In this document: piece after piece, positions 42,835 through 51,548 of the stretch
How positions within the stretch are numbered: the first letter of the stretch is position 1
Layout of the letters: each line of letters starts with the position of its first letter
Source of the DNA: Faunimonas pinastri
Lineage (GTDB): Bacteria; Pseudomonadota; Alphaproteobacteria; Rhizobiales; Afifellaceae
Reading direction: 5' to 3'
DNA length: 64,000 nucleotides
NCBI RefSeq assembly: GCF_900110915.1
Contig: NZ_FOFG01000011.1
Coordinates: forward strand, 62,001-126,000
Program-made: the position numbers and the translations under genes
Notes under the pieces: model-generated
What the model saw: the letters and a program-made list of their open reading frames with translations, nothing else
Told to the model about the DNA's origin: nothing
Database searches by the model: none

Positions 42835-42975
42835 CGTCCGAGCCGGATACCATGACATGCCTTCGCGCGGAATACGGATGCGACGCGCCTGGGAAGGTCG
42901 CGTCCTTCCGAAAGGGAGAACTGCTTGGCGGTTCCATCGTTCCCGCGACGAACCGCCGGAGCCGAAGGCGCGTCC

Positions 42976-43746
42976 TCAGAGCGGTATCACCATGGGCCGG
43001 TCGGTCACCGGATCGGGCTGGATGCGGGCGGCGAGGCGGAACGCGCGTTGCAGGTTCTCCGTCGTCACCACAACCTCCGGCGTGCCTTCCGCCACCAGTC
43101 CGCCCGGCCCGAGCAGGATGAGGTGATCGGAGAAGCGCGCGGCGAGGTTGATGTCATGGAGCACGCTGACAACCGTTGTGCCGGCATCGCGATTGCGCTG
43201 CCGGAGCAGGCTCAGCACCTCCAGCTGGTGCGTCAGGTCGAGCCATGTCGTCGGCTCGTCCAAAAGCAGCAAAGGCGTCCCTTGTGCCAGGACGAGGGCG
43301 AGCCAGGCGCGTTGACGCTGCCCGCCGGAAAGCTCGTCCAGCCGCCGCTCCTGGTGCTCGGTCATCCCTACGGCCTGCAGGGCGCCGGCGCAGGCTTCCG
43401 CATCGGCCCGGCTCCAGGGCGAGAGAAGGCCACGCCAGGGCGCGCGCCCGCGCTTCACGAGATCGCCGACGCTGATGCCTTCGGGCGCCAGCGGCGCCTG
43501 CGGCAGGATGGCGATGCGGCGGGCGAGCGCGCGCGTGTCCTGCCCGTGAATGTCCTCGCCGCACAGCGTCACCACGCCCGCCTGCGGCCGGATCAGGCGG
43601 GCGAAAGCACGCAGCAACGTGGATTTTCCGCAGCCGTTCGGGCCGAGGATCGTGGTCATGCGGGCGGCCGGCAGCGCGAGCGAGAGGTCGTCGATCACGC
43701 GCCGCTCGCCATAGCCGAGGGTCAGGGCCTCCGCGCGCAGGGTCAT
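42976..43746 (-). CDS. iron-siderophore ABC transporter ATP-binding protein (FecE/FhuC type)
   Basis: A 256-residue ATPase: Walker A GPNGCGKST near residue 36, Q-loop LPQAPLAPEG, signature LSGGQRQRAWLALVLAQ and Walker B LLLLDEPTTWLD, with HDIN after. It energises uptake of ferric siderophore across the inner membrane through the two permeases. Last gene of the operon receptor, binding protein, permease, permease, ATPase; it starts 5 bases after the second permease gene. Confidence 0.94.
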   Translation of the reverse strand: MTLRAEALTLGYGERRVIDDLSLALPAARMTTILGPNGCGKSTLLRAFARLIRPQAGVVTLCGEDIHGQDTRALARRIAILPQAPLAPEGISVGDLVKRGRAPWRGLLSPWSRADAEACAGALQAVGMTEHQERRLDELSGGQRQRAWLALVLAQGTPLLLLDEPTTWLDLTHQLEVLSLLRQRNRDAGTTVVSVLHDINLAARFSDHLILLGPGGLVAEGTPEVVVTTENLQRAFRLAARIQPDPVTDRPMVIPL

Positions 43747-43751
43747 TTCGG

Positions 43752-44729
43752 TCAAAGCTCGCCCCTCTCTATCTCGCGCGACAGGCGCCAGAGCAGGTAT
43801 GGCGCGCCGAGCGCGCCGGTCATCACGCCGATCGGCAATTGCAGGCCGGGAATGCCGGCCCGCGCCACAAGGTCGGCAAGCAGCATCACGCCGGCGCCAG
43901 CCGCCGCCGCGGACGTCAGCCGGGTGCCCGGCCTCTGCGCCCCCGTCATCCGCGTCCCGAGCGGGCCGGCCATCAACGCGACGAAGGGCACCGGCCCGGC
44001 CACGGCCACCCCGGCCGCCGACAGCGCCACGGCGGTCGCGGCCAGCATCCAGCGCGTTCGTTCCACCCTGAGGCCAAGGCCGGCGGCGAGGTCGTTGCCG
44101 AGTTCCAGCAGTCCCAGCCCGCGCACCTGCAGCGCCAGCAGAAGGGCAAGGACCGCGCCGATGCCCCAGATCTGGCAAGCATGGCCCCAGTCGCGGGCGG
44201 CAAGCGAGCCGGTCAGCCAGCGCTGCGCTTCGGTCGCCCCGGCGGAGGGCAGGCGCGTCATCAGGAAGGTGCCGATCGCCGTGGTGGTGAAGCCGATGCC
44301 GAGGCCGACCAGCACGACGGTCGCGGCGGGGGTCGCCCGGCCTGGCCGATGGGCGAGCGCCACCACGAGGATTGCCGCCACCAGTCCGCCGGCCGCCGAG
44401 ACCAGCGGCAGGGGGAGGGTCAATCCAACGGTGATCGCCACGAGGATCGCCAGCCCGGCGCCGGAGGTGAAGCCCATGATGTCGGGCGCGGCGAGCGGAT
44501 TGCGGAGCAGCGTCTGCAATGTCGCCCCGGAAAGGCCGAGGGCCGCGCCGGCGCCGAGCGCCACCGCCACTCGCGGCGCTCGGATCACGCGGATCGTCAG
44601 CGCCGCCGGGCCGTCGCCGCCCCAGACGCCTTGCCAGAGCGCGCCCAGTCCGAGATTGACGTCGCCGATCAGCAACGAAGCGGCGGTCGCCACGACCAGC
44701 AGCGCGACGAGGACGATGACTCTCTTCAT
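43752..44729 (-). CDS. iron-siderophore ABC transporter permease (FecD/FhuG type)
   Basis: A 325-residue FecCD-family permease with about nine or ten hydrophobic segments. The family signatures are RAPRVAVALGAGAALGLSGATLQ near residue 55, LAAPDIMGFTSGAG near residue 80 and VPFVALMAGPLGTRM near residue 240, the last being the contact for the ATPase. It pairs with the preceding permease as a heterodimer. Its start overlaps the stop of that gene by 4 bases. Confidence 0.93.
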   Translation of the reverse strand: MKRVIVLVALLVVATAASLLIGDVNLGLGALWQGVWGGDGPAALTIRVIRAPRVAVALGAGAALGLSGATLQTLLRNPLAAPDIMGFTSGAGLAILVAITVGLTLPLPLVSAAGGLVAAILVVALAHRPGRATPAATVVLVGLGIGFTTTAIGTFLMTRLPSAGATEAQRWLTGSLAARDWGHACQIWGIGAVLALLLALQVRGLGLLELGNDLAAGLGLRVERTRWMLAATAVALSAAGVAVAGPVPFVALMAGPLGTRMTGAQRPGTRLTSAAAAGAGVMLLADLVARAGIPGLQLPIGVMTGALGAPYLLWRLSREIERGEL

Positions 44730-45712
44730 CCCTGCGCTCCCGGCTTCAGGCGACGGGCGATCAGGATGAAGATCGGACCGCCGAGCAGGGCGGTCATGAT
44801 TCCGGCGCGGACTTCCGCCGGCGGAAAGATCAGCCGTCCCGCGGTGTCGGCCAGAAGCAGGATCGCAGCTCCGAGCGCCACGGAGGCGGCGAGTTCCAGC
44901 CGGAGCGAATGACCGGCGACGCGGCGGGCGAGGGGCGGCACCATGAGGCCGAGAAAGCCGATGGGGCCGGCGATTGCGACGGCCGCTCCCGTCAGCGCGG
45001 TGACGGCGAGAAGCGCCTGCGCCTGCACGATGCCGGGCCGTGTGCCGAGCCCCCGCGCCAGAGACCCGCCGAGGGACAGGACCTCCAGCCGAGGTGCGAT
45101 GGCGAGCGCCAGCACCGCGCCGCAAAGTGCCACGAGGCTCATCGCCGCGACCGGCCGTTCGGCGGCCGAAGCGAGGGAGCCGGCGATCCAGAAGCGAAGG
45201 ATGTCGAGTGCCTCGCCCCGGAACTGGACGATGGCGGAGACGGCCGAGATCAGCAGCGCATTCAGCGCCGCGCCGGCGAGCGTCAGCCGGACGGGGCCGG
45301 CATCGCCGCTGAGCCCGCCGCCCGGCAGAAAGACGGCGACGGAGGCCAGAGCCGCACCGGGAAAGGCCAGGACCGTGACGATGCCGTTATCGGCGCGCCC
45401 CAGCAGCAAGGCGCCGAGCACGACGGCAAGCGCCGCGCCGGCATTGACGCCGAGAATGCCGGGATCGGCGAGGGGATTTCGCGTCAGCGACTGCATCACC
45501 GTACCCGCAAGGCCGAGCGCGGCGCCGGCGATGAGACCGCCGGCAAGCCGGGGCAGGCGGATGGTCAGGAGCGTGACATGCGCCGGGTTTCGCGGGTCCG
45601 GCGCGGTCACCGCCTGCCAGACGTCGGAGGGGGTGAGATGACGGACGCCCAGAAGCAGCGACAGCGCAACGGCAACCGCGAACAGCAGTGCGAGCAGGAT
45701 CCACCGCTTCAC
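44726..45712 (-). CDS. iron-siderophore ABC transporter permease (FecC/FhuB type)
   Basis: A 328-residue FecCD-family permease: RLPRLAGGLIAGAALGLAG near residue 55, LTRNPLADPGILGVNAGAAL near residue 80 and GPIGFLGLMVPPLARRVAG near residue 265. A GTG start at 45712 overlaps the binding protein stop by 4 bases (GTGA), so translation is coupled. It forms the channel with the second permease in the inner membrane. Confidence 0.93.
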   Translation of the reverse strand: MKRWILLALLFAVAVALSLLLGVRHLTPSDVWQAVTAPDPRNPAHVTLLTIRLPRLAGGLIAGAALGLAGTVMQSLTRNPLADPGILGVNAGAALAVVLGALLLGRADNGIVTVLAFPGAALASVAVFLPGGGLSGDAGPVRLTLAGAALNALLISAVSAIVQFRGEALDILRFWIAGSLASAAERPVAAMSLVALCGAVLALAIAPRLEVLSLGGSLARGLGTRPGIVQAQALLAVTALTGAAVAIAGPIGFLGLMVPPLARRVAGHSLRLELAASVALGAAILLLADTAGRLIFPPAEVRAGIMTALLGGPIFILIARRLKPGAQG

Positions 45713-46770
45713 GAGGTCAGCCCCGCTTCGACGGCCGATTTCACCGGCGTCTCGGGCGAGCCGTCGACGGCGGCGGTGAGGTCGGCTTCCAGTGCCTTCA
45801 GCGCGAAGGGCAGGGACAAGACACTGCCATAAGACATGGCTCCGGCCACGAGCGGAGAGGCCACGACCTCGCGTCCCTCGCGGTACGCCCGCAAGGTCTT
45901 GCGCATCGGCAGCGCGACGAGATCCTGCATGGCGAACGCCGCGATCCAGACGAGGATGTCCGCGTCCACCGGCGAAAGATCCTCCGGCGACAGCGCGCCG
46001 TAGAAACCGTCCGGCCCGGCGATGCGGGTGATCGCGGGCGTCGGCTGGAAGCCGAGGTCCGCCAGGAAGCGGGCGCGCGTATCCGCCCCGACGAAAGCGC
46101 CCGTCTCCCCGCTCATGTGGTAGGCGGCGACCGCCGTGCGGCCGGCCCAGAGCGGATTGCGGGCGCGGGCGTCCGCGAATGTCCTGTAGGTCGCCGCGAC
46201 CAGCCGCTCCGCCTCGTCGCTTCGCCCGAGAGCGCGGCCCACCGTGCGGGTGAGCGCGTCCCACGGCGTGCCGTAGGGTGGATATCGCGCTTCCTGCATC
46301 AGCACCGGCGCGATCCGCGACAGCACGGAATATTCCGCCCTGGAGATGCCGGAACCGATGGCGACGATCAGGTCCGGCCGCAGCGCCGCCACCTTCTCGA
46401 TCGACACCTCGCCCTTCAGCAGCTCAGGCTCGGTCCCGTCGAGATAAGGCTGTGCCCACGGCCACGCGCCGAACGGGTAATCGCCGAACCAGTAGCGGTT
46501 CGCGACCGGCGGCACCCCGAGCGCGAGCAGCGCGTCATGGGTCGTGTAGCCGAGCGATACGACCCGCCTGGCCGGCGCGGGCAGCACGGTTTCGCCATAG
46601 GCATGGGTGAACCGGAGCTCGTCGGCGGCCGAAGCGCTGGCTGGGGTCGAGCCGACAAGAACAGGCGCGAGCAGACCGGACGCGATCCCGGCCAGCACCT
46701 GCCGACGGCTCGAATGCGGAAGCCCGCTCGCGCGGGCCGCCTTTATCTCGTCCATGTGGAACGCCACCAT
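45709..46770 (-). CDS. ferric siderophore-binding protein, Tat-exported (FhuD/FecB type)
   Basis: A 353-residue periplasmic binding protein with a twin-arginine signal, SSRRQVLAGIASGLLAPVL, near residues 18-36, so it is exported folded. The mature part has the FecB/TroA fold: RRVVSLGYTTHDALLALGV, KVAALRPDLIVAIGS and DADILVWIAAFA. It passes ferric siderophore from the receptor to the permeases. The start at 46770 is chosen with another in-frame ATG at 46755. It follows the receptor gene by 32 bases. Confidence 0.9.
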   Translation of the reverse strand: MVAFHMDEIKAARASGLPHSSRRQVLAGIASGLLAPVLVGSTPASASAADELRFTHAYGETVLPAPARRVVSLGYTTHDALLALGVPPVANRYWFGDYPFGAWPWAQPYLDGTEPELLKGEVSIEKVAALRPDLIVAIGSGISRAEYSVLSRIAPVLMQEARYPPYGTPWDALTRTVGRALGRSDEAERLVAATYRTFADARARNPLWAGRTAVAAYHMSGETGAFVGADTRARFLADLGFQPTPAITRIAGPDGFYGALSPEDLSPVDADILVWIAAFAMQDLVALPMRKTLRAYREGREVVASPLVAGAMSYGSVLSLPFALKALEADLTAAVDGSPETPVKSAVEAGLTS

Positions 46771-46802
46771 CGTTGCCCGGGAGAACCGGCTGAAGCCCGG
46801 GT

Positions 46803-48977
46803 TCACCACGTATATTTGAAGGTCGCCTTCACCGTACGGCGATCGCCGTAATAGGCGTTGTTGCTGTACGTATCGACCGAGGAAATGTATTCCTTGTCGA
46901 AGAGGTTGGTTGCGTTCACGGCCAGCGACGCCTTCTTCGTGACCTGATAACACAGCGCCGCATCCACCACTGTGTGCCCGTCCACCTTCACCGTGTTCTC
47001 GTTGTCGGAGAAGGTGTTGCCGACATACCGCGCGCCGATGCCGAAAGTCAGGTCGCCGCGCCGACCGCCATCGCCGGGGATCGTGTAATCCGTCCAGAGC
47101 GACGCCATATGCTTCGGCACGAGCTGCGGGCGGTTTCCTTCAGTGGTCCCGACGCCGTCGTGCACGATCTCGGCGTCCAGGTAGGAATAGGCCGCGGTCA
47201 GGTTGATCCGATCGGTCAGCCCGAACTTGCCTTCCAGTTCCAGACCCTTGACGTTGATCTCGCCGACCTGGCTCTGCTCCGTGACGCTCACGTTGTAGGG
47301 CACGTTGGTCTGCGTGAGATCGAACAGTGCCACCGTGAACAGGGCGTTCAGGTCGCCCGGCCGGAACTTGGCGCCGATCTCGTATTGCTTGCCCTCCTGC
47401 GGCTCGGGCTTGCCGACAAGGGATGTGCGATCCGCATCGATGGGCTGGAAGGATTCCGAGTAGTTCCCGTAGAGCGACAGGTTGTCGAAGGCCTTGTAGG
47501 TAAGCCCGATCCGCTTGGTGAAGGCATCGTCGTTGGCGTCGTAGCCGATGCCGGTGTCGGAGAAGTCGGTTTCGGTGTGGATCCAGTCGAAGCGGCCGCC
47601 CAGCGTCAGGATCCAGCGCTTGTCGAGCGTCAGCTCCTCCTGGAGATAGACGCCGTTGGCGTCCTGCTTGTTATCCCAGTTGCTGCCGGTCGTCAGATCG
47701 ACGCAGGACCGGCCGCAATAAACGGGATTGTAGATGTCGATCCCGGCTGCGGTGCCGTACTGGCGGAATTCGTGGGTCTTGAGGTGCGTGTAGTCGGTTC
47801 CGAGCAGCGTGCGGCTGTCGAACCGGCCGAAGCTGGCCGAATATTCAAGCTGGCTGTCGATGGAAAACTGCCTGGTGTGGCCGTCGACCGCATAGGCGTA
47901 CCGGCCTGCGGCCTCATCGGCGGATGCGCCGTAGACCGATTCCAGGCTCACTTCGAGATCGGTGTAACGGGCGTTCTGGCGGAACTTCAGGCCGTTCTCG
48001 AAATCATGCTCGAAGAGGTAGCCGATGCTCTTCTCGGTGCTGTTGAACTTGTCGAAGTCCGGCTCGCCAAGGAAGGCGTCCGGATCGATGCCGGAGCCGA
48101 GCGGAATGGCGTGGCCTGAATCGCTCTTGCGCTTGTTGTAATCGCCCAGAACCGTCAGCGAGGTGGTGTCGTTCGGGCGCCAGGTGACGGCCGGGGCGAC
48201 ATAGAAATGATCGTCCTGCGTGTGATCCGCGTTCCGATCCGCGTCCTGCCACTTGGCCGTCATGCGGTAGCTCCACTTGGCGTCAGCGTCGAGCGGTCCG
48301 CCGAAATCGGTCCCCGTCTCGACATGGCCGTCGCCCAGCGTGGTGTAGACCTCGCCGAACTTCTCCGACCGCGGCCGCTTGGTGATCGCGTTGACGAGGC
48401 CGCCCGGCGCATTCAGGCCGAACAGGGTCGAGGTGGACCCCTTCAGGATCTCGTAGCGTTGCAGCCCGTAAGGCTCGATCTTGCCTTCCGTGTAGCCGTT
48501 GGAGCGACGCGGCAGGCCATCCCTGTAGATGCCGATCCCCGTCTCGTAGAAGCCTCGGATGCGAACCCAGTCATAGCGGTCGTCGGACCCGTATTCGTCG
48601 GTGGAAACGCCCGCTGTGTAGGACAGGGCCTCCTGCGTGTCGTTGACGGCGCGCGTCTGCATCTCTTTCTCGGTCACCACGGAGACGGCCGAAGACAGGT
48701 CCTGCAAGGGGGTGTCGGTCTTGCTGCCGGTCGAGGTGCTCCGGGCCACGATCGTCGCGTCCGGCCCGACGGCGCTCTCGCCACGACCCTGCACCTCGAC
48801 CGTGTCGAGCTGGATCGTGTCCCCGGCAGCGGCGGCGTCCTGCGCGAAGGAATGGGCCGGCAGCACCAGCGCCGTGCCGCAAAGCAGGAACATCAGCGTA
48901 CGCTTGCGTGTCCCGGACAAGGCGCGCTCGACCGATCCGTCCCGACCGCCTTCTGCCACCTGCTTCTGCCTAACCAT
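46803..48977 (-). CDS. TonB-dependent ferric siderophore receptor (FhuE/FpvA type)
   Basis: A 724-residue outer membrane receptor with a signal peptide near residues 24-46 (LMFLLCGTALVLPAHSFAQ). The plug domain shows the TonB box region DTVEVQGRG, SAVSVVTEKEMQTRAV, IRGFYETGIGIYRDG and EILKGSTSTLFGLNAPGG. The beta-barrel follows and ends with the expected aromatic residues YTW. It binds a ferric siderophore and imports it with TonB energy. It leads the uptake operon. No siderophore synthesis genes are in the window, so it may use siderophores made by others. Confidence 0.94.
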   Translation of the reverse strand: MVRQKQVAEGGRDGSVERALSGTRKRTLMFLLCGTALVLPAHSFAQDAAAAGDTIQLDTVEVQGRGESAVGPDATIVARSTSTGSKTDTPLQDLSSAVSVVTEKEMQTRAVNDTQEALSYTAGVSTDEYGSDDRYDWVRIRGFYETGIGIYRDGLPRRSNGYTEGKIEPYGLQRYEILKGSTSTLFGLNAPGGLVNAITKRPRSEKFGEVYTTLGDGHVETGTDFGGPLDADAKWSYRMTAKWQDADRNADHTQDDHFYVAPAVTWRPNDTTSLTVLGDYNKRKSDSGHAIPLGSGIDPDAFLGEPDFDKFNSTEKSIGYLFEHDFENGLKFRQNARYTDLEVSLESVYGASADEAAGRYAYAVDGHTRQFSIDSQLEYSASFGRFDSRTLLGTDYTHLKTHEFRQYGTAAGIDIYNPVYCGRSCVDLTTGSNWDNKQDANGVYLQEELTLDKRWILTLGGRFDWIHTETDFSDTGIGYDANDDAFTKRIGLTYKAFDNLSLYGNYSESFQPIDADRTSLVGKPEPQEGKQYEIGAKFRPGDLNALFTVALFDLTQTNVPYNVSVTEQSQVGEINVKGLELEGKFGLTDRINLTAAYSYLDAEIVHDGVGTTEGNRPQLVPKHMASLWTDYTIPGDGGRRGDLTFGIGARYVGNTFSDNENTVKVDGHTVVDAALCYQVTKKASLAVNATNLFDKEYISSVDTYSNNAYYGDRRTVKATFKYTW

Positions 48978-49059
48978 CTCACCGTCCTGCGAAATTCCCC
49001 CGCGCCGGCAGTCAGCAGGCGAACCTGCCGAATCCCGACGCAACGCCGGACTAAAACCT

Positions 49060-49072
49060 GACAATTTTTGTC
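49060..49072. promoter_or_regulatory. candidate iron-control palindrome upstream of the TonB receptor
   Basis: GACAA-TTT-TTGTC is a perfect 5-bp inverted repeat inside an AT-rich patch of the 292-base divergent gap between the receptor and the SIP gene. It is loosely like the IRO box used by RirA (TGA, nine bases, TCA) but does not match fully. No Fur or Irr consensus is seen. Confidence 0.3.
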
Positions 49073-49269
49073 CAGTAAAGGGATTGCGGCAGAAATGTTG
49101 CCGTTTGTTGCTCAGGCACCGCACTTCGGCGATCGAGCTGGAAAAACATTGCGATAAAAGTCAGGTTTGACTACGGCTTGCCGCCGACACCGTCCGGCGA
49201 GGCTTCGGCCTCGGCTCAGCCCCTTGCGGAGGCTGATTCGCCGGCCGGAGAAAGACCGGAGGGAGCCTA

Positions 49270-50352
49270 ATGAACCGCCTCGTCGCCAGAGCTGTCGTGG
49301 ACATGGCCGATCCCGAGCCGATCGTGGCTGCCGTGTGCGAGCATTTCATCGAGCACAATGCGGGACTGGGTCGTGACGACGACGCCCATGTCGTCACCTT
49401 CGCCTTCGGCAGCGGAAGGCTGCGCACGAGCCCCGGCCGGGTGGAACTGCAGGCGGAAGCCGCCGACGTGATCGGGCTCTACTACATGCGCATGACGCTG
49501 GCGGGGCACCTCAAGTACTTCGCCCGAAAGCCCGAGCCGAGCGTGGTGTGGACGGGCGACGGCAGCGACCTCGTCACGCCGCCGAATTTCAGGCCGGTCC
49601 AAGTCGCCGCCGTACGCGATCTCACCCCGCATATGCGGCGGATCACCTTTGTCGGCGAGGATCTGGAGCGTTTCGCCGATGCCGAGAACTTTCATGTGAG
49701 CCTCGTCATTCCGCCGGAAGGCGCGGACCTCGTCTGGCCGACCGTGGGCCGTGACGGGCTTCTGCACTGGGACGAGAATGCCACGAAGCCGGCGCTGCGC
49801 CGCTACACGGTTCGCCGCTGCGATCCGGTTGCAGGCGAGATCGACGTGGATTTCGTCATGCACGAGGACGCCGGTCCGGGCTCGAACTTCGCCGCCCTCG
49901 CCAAAGCGGGCCAGACGATCGGCGTGGTGGGCCCGTATGGCGGGGCCATCGACACGGAGCCCGAGTGGTATCTGCTGGCTGGCGACGAGACGGCGCTGCC
50001 GGCGATCGCGCGCAAGCTGGAACTGCTTTCGCCGGAGAAGCGCGGCCTGGTGATGGTCGAGGTTTCCGGGCCTCCGGAGGAGCAGCGACTTCCCGATGGC
50101 AGCGGCCTGGAGATACGCTGGGTGCATCGTGGCGACGCGCGGCCGGGCATCATGCTGGCGGAGGCGATCCGCCAGGTCGAGATCCCCGAGGACCGGACCG
50201 TCTTTGCCTGGTCCGCGACCGAATTCGGAGCCTTCAAGACGATCCGCTCGCATTTCCGCAAGGAGCGCGGCCTGAAGAAGGACCAGCATTTCGCCGTCGC
50301 TTACTGGCGGCTTGGCCGCAGCGAAGACGAGACGGGCGAGGAAGAGCACTGA
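49270..50352 (+). CDS. siderophore-interacting ferric reductase with N-terminal DUF2218
   Basis: A 360-residue fusion. Residues 1-95 are a DUF2218 domain (HFIEHNAGLG, EAADVIGLYYMRMTLAGHL). Residues 108-230 are the SIP FAD-binding domain with MRRITFVGEDLERF and the FAD motif RRYTVRRCD; residues 235-345 are the NAD(P)-binding part, ending AYWRLGRSEDE. SIP proteins reduce ferric siderophores in the cytoplasm to free iron. It is divergent from the receptor operon, completing the pathway from outer membrane to iron release. Confidence 0.93.
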   Translation: MNRLVARAVVDMADPEPIVAAVCEHFIEHNAGLGRDDDAHVVTFAFGSGRLRTSPGRVELQAEAADVIGLYYMRMTLAGHLKYFARKPEPSVVWTGDGSDLVTPPNFRPVQVAAVRDLTPHMRRITFVGEDLERFADAENFHVSLVIPPEGADLVWPTVGRDGLLHWDENATKPALRRYTVRRCDPVAGEIDVDFVMHEDAGPGSNFAALAKAGQTIGVVGPYGGAIDTEPEWYLLAGDETALPAIARKLELLSPEKRGLVMVEVSGPPEEQRLPDGSGLEIRWVHRGDARPGIMLAEAIRQVEIPEDRTVFAWSATEFGAFKTIRSHFRKERGLKKDQHFAVAYWRLGRSEDETGEEEH

Positions 50353-50410
50353 GGCTGCTCGCGGAAGCGGGCGCTCGAGTCCTCACGTCGCCTGACAAGC
50401 AGCGCGTTCG

Positions 50411-51049
50411 CTAGCGATCCCGCTGGCTGTCGGTCACCCGTTGCCTCAGGCGCTCCAGATGGTAGCGCATGGCGAGATCCGCGCCCTGCATGTCGCGCTG
50501 CGCGATGGCCCGGTAGATGGTGTGGTGCTCGTCATGGACGCGCCGCGCCCGCTCCGGGCTTCCTTCCCGCGTGATGCTGAGGGCGACGGTCATCCCGCGC
50601 TCGATCGTGTCGTGCAGGCCTTGCAGCACCTGCTCGAACAGCGCATTTCCGCTGGCCTTCGCCACGGCCTGGTGAAAGCCGAAGTCGGCGGCGACTGCGA
50701 GTTCGCCGGTGCCCATCTGCTTCTCGATATCCTCCAGCGCGTGCTGCAGGTCGTGGAGCTGTGCGGGTGTGCGGCGCAGCGCCGCCAGTGCGGCGGCCTG
50801 GCTTTCCACCGCCATCCGCAGTTCCAGGCAGCGCAGCATGTCCGCCACGGTGGAGGCCGCGGTGAAACGGGTCAGCCCCTCCGGCGGCCGCCGCTGGACG
50901 AATGTGCCCGAGCCTTGGCGGGAGACGACCAGACCGTCCGCCTGCAGCCGGAGCAACGCCTGCCGTACCACCGGCCGCGACGCCTGGAAGGAGCGGCACA
51001 TCTGGTTCTCGGAAGGCAGGCGGTCGCCCTCGCGCAGCGTGCCCGACAC
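50411..51049 (-). CDS. GntR/FadR-family regulator, N-terminus disrupted or misassigned
   Basis: From the GTG at 51049 the protein has 212 residues: the winged helix (REGDRLPSENQMCRSFQA, then RPVVRQALLRLQADGL and SRQGSGTFVQ) and an FCD ligand-binding domain with ADFGFHQAVAKASGN and HDEHHTIYRAI. The first helix of the family, LYGQILEQIV, lies upstream in the same frame, but there is no ATG, GTG or TTG for it. The neighbouring frame has an ATG and reads MRAVSRPRP just before that point. A one-base shift near 51075-51085 would join them. So the gene may be frameshifted, or use an unusual start. Confidence 0.8.
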   Translation of the reverse strand: MSGTLREGDRLPSENQMCRSFQASRPVVRQALLRLQADGLVVSRQGSGTFVQRRPPEGLTRFTAASTVADMLRCLELRMAVESQAAALAALRRTPAQLHDLQHALEDIEKQMGTGELAVAADFGFHQAVAKASGNALFEQVLQGLHDTIERGMTVALSITREGSPERARRVHDEHHTIYRAIAQRDMQGADLAMRYHLERLRQRVTDSQRDR

Positions 51050-51149
51050 GATCTGCTCCAGGATCTGGCCATAGAGGACGAGGCCGCGATACGGCGCGCA
51101 TGGGACAGGCTCCCACCACGCCGCGAGACATTCGCGCCAGAGACCGCCT

Positions 51150-51401
51150 TCAGGCTTGCGAACTCAATAGTCCATCGAGATCGCGGATCGAACCGGCAAT
51201 GGCCAGCCTCATGATCGTGCGGCCTTGCTCATCCCACGCGACCACCTCCAACTCGGGTGCGTTCCAGAACTTTCCGTCCAGCTCGGCGAGCATTCTCGCC
51301 GCGAACGCCACGACATCCGCCTTGGCGGCGTCGTTGCCGGAAAATTCCTGCACGGCAGTGTCGCTTGTGGCTCCCGTATGAATTTTGACGAAATACTGCA
51401 T
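51150..51401 (-). CDS. DUF6894-like small protein
   Basis: An 83-residue protein starting MQYFVKIHTGATSDT, with VQEFSGNDAAKADVVAFAARM and EVVAWDEQGRTIMRLAI, the strand-helix-strand layout of the small DUF6894 proteins common in Hyphomicrobiales. Function unknown. Eight bases before the start lies a run of nine G on the coding strand, forming part of the ribosome binding site. It ends about 100 bases before the GntR gene on the same strand. Confidence 0.75.
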   Translation of the reverse strand: MQYFVKIHTGATSDTAVQEFSGNDAAKADVVAFAARMLAELDGKFWNAPELEVVAWDEQGRTIMRLAIAGSIRDLDGLLSSQA

Positions 51402-51408
51402 AGAACCA

Positions 51409-51417
51409 CCCCCCCCC
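51409..51417 (-). repeat. homopolymer of nine C (G on coding strand) before the DUF6894-like gene
   Basis: Nine consecutive C on the plus strand, read as G in the leader of the minus-strand gene, 7 bases before its ATG. Length changes would alter the spacing between the binding site and the start. Confidence 0.8.
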
Positions 51418-51548
51418 GGTCGCCCGAGAGTGCCCGAGGGCAAGTTAACCCGCCTTAACGAATGACAGATCGTCGGATTCTTGGTTTTCGCGAGACTTCC
51501 GCAAACGGTCTTGAGGCGCTGGGTCCCCCAAGCTATGCCTCGCGGATC

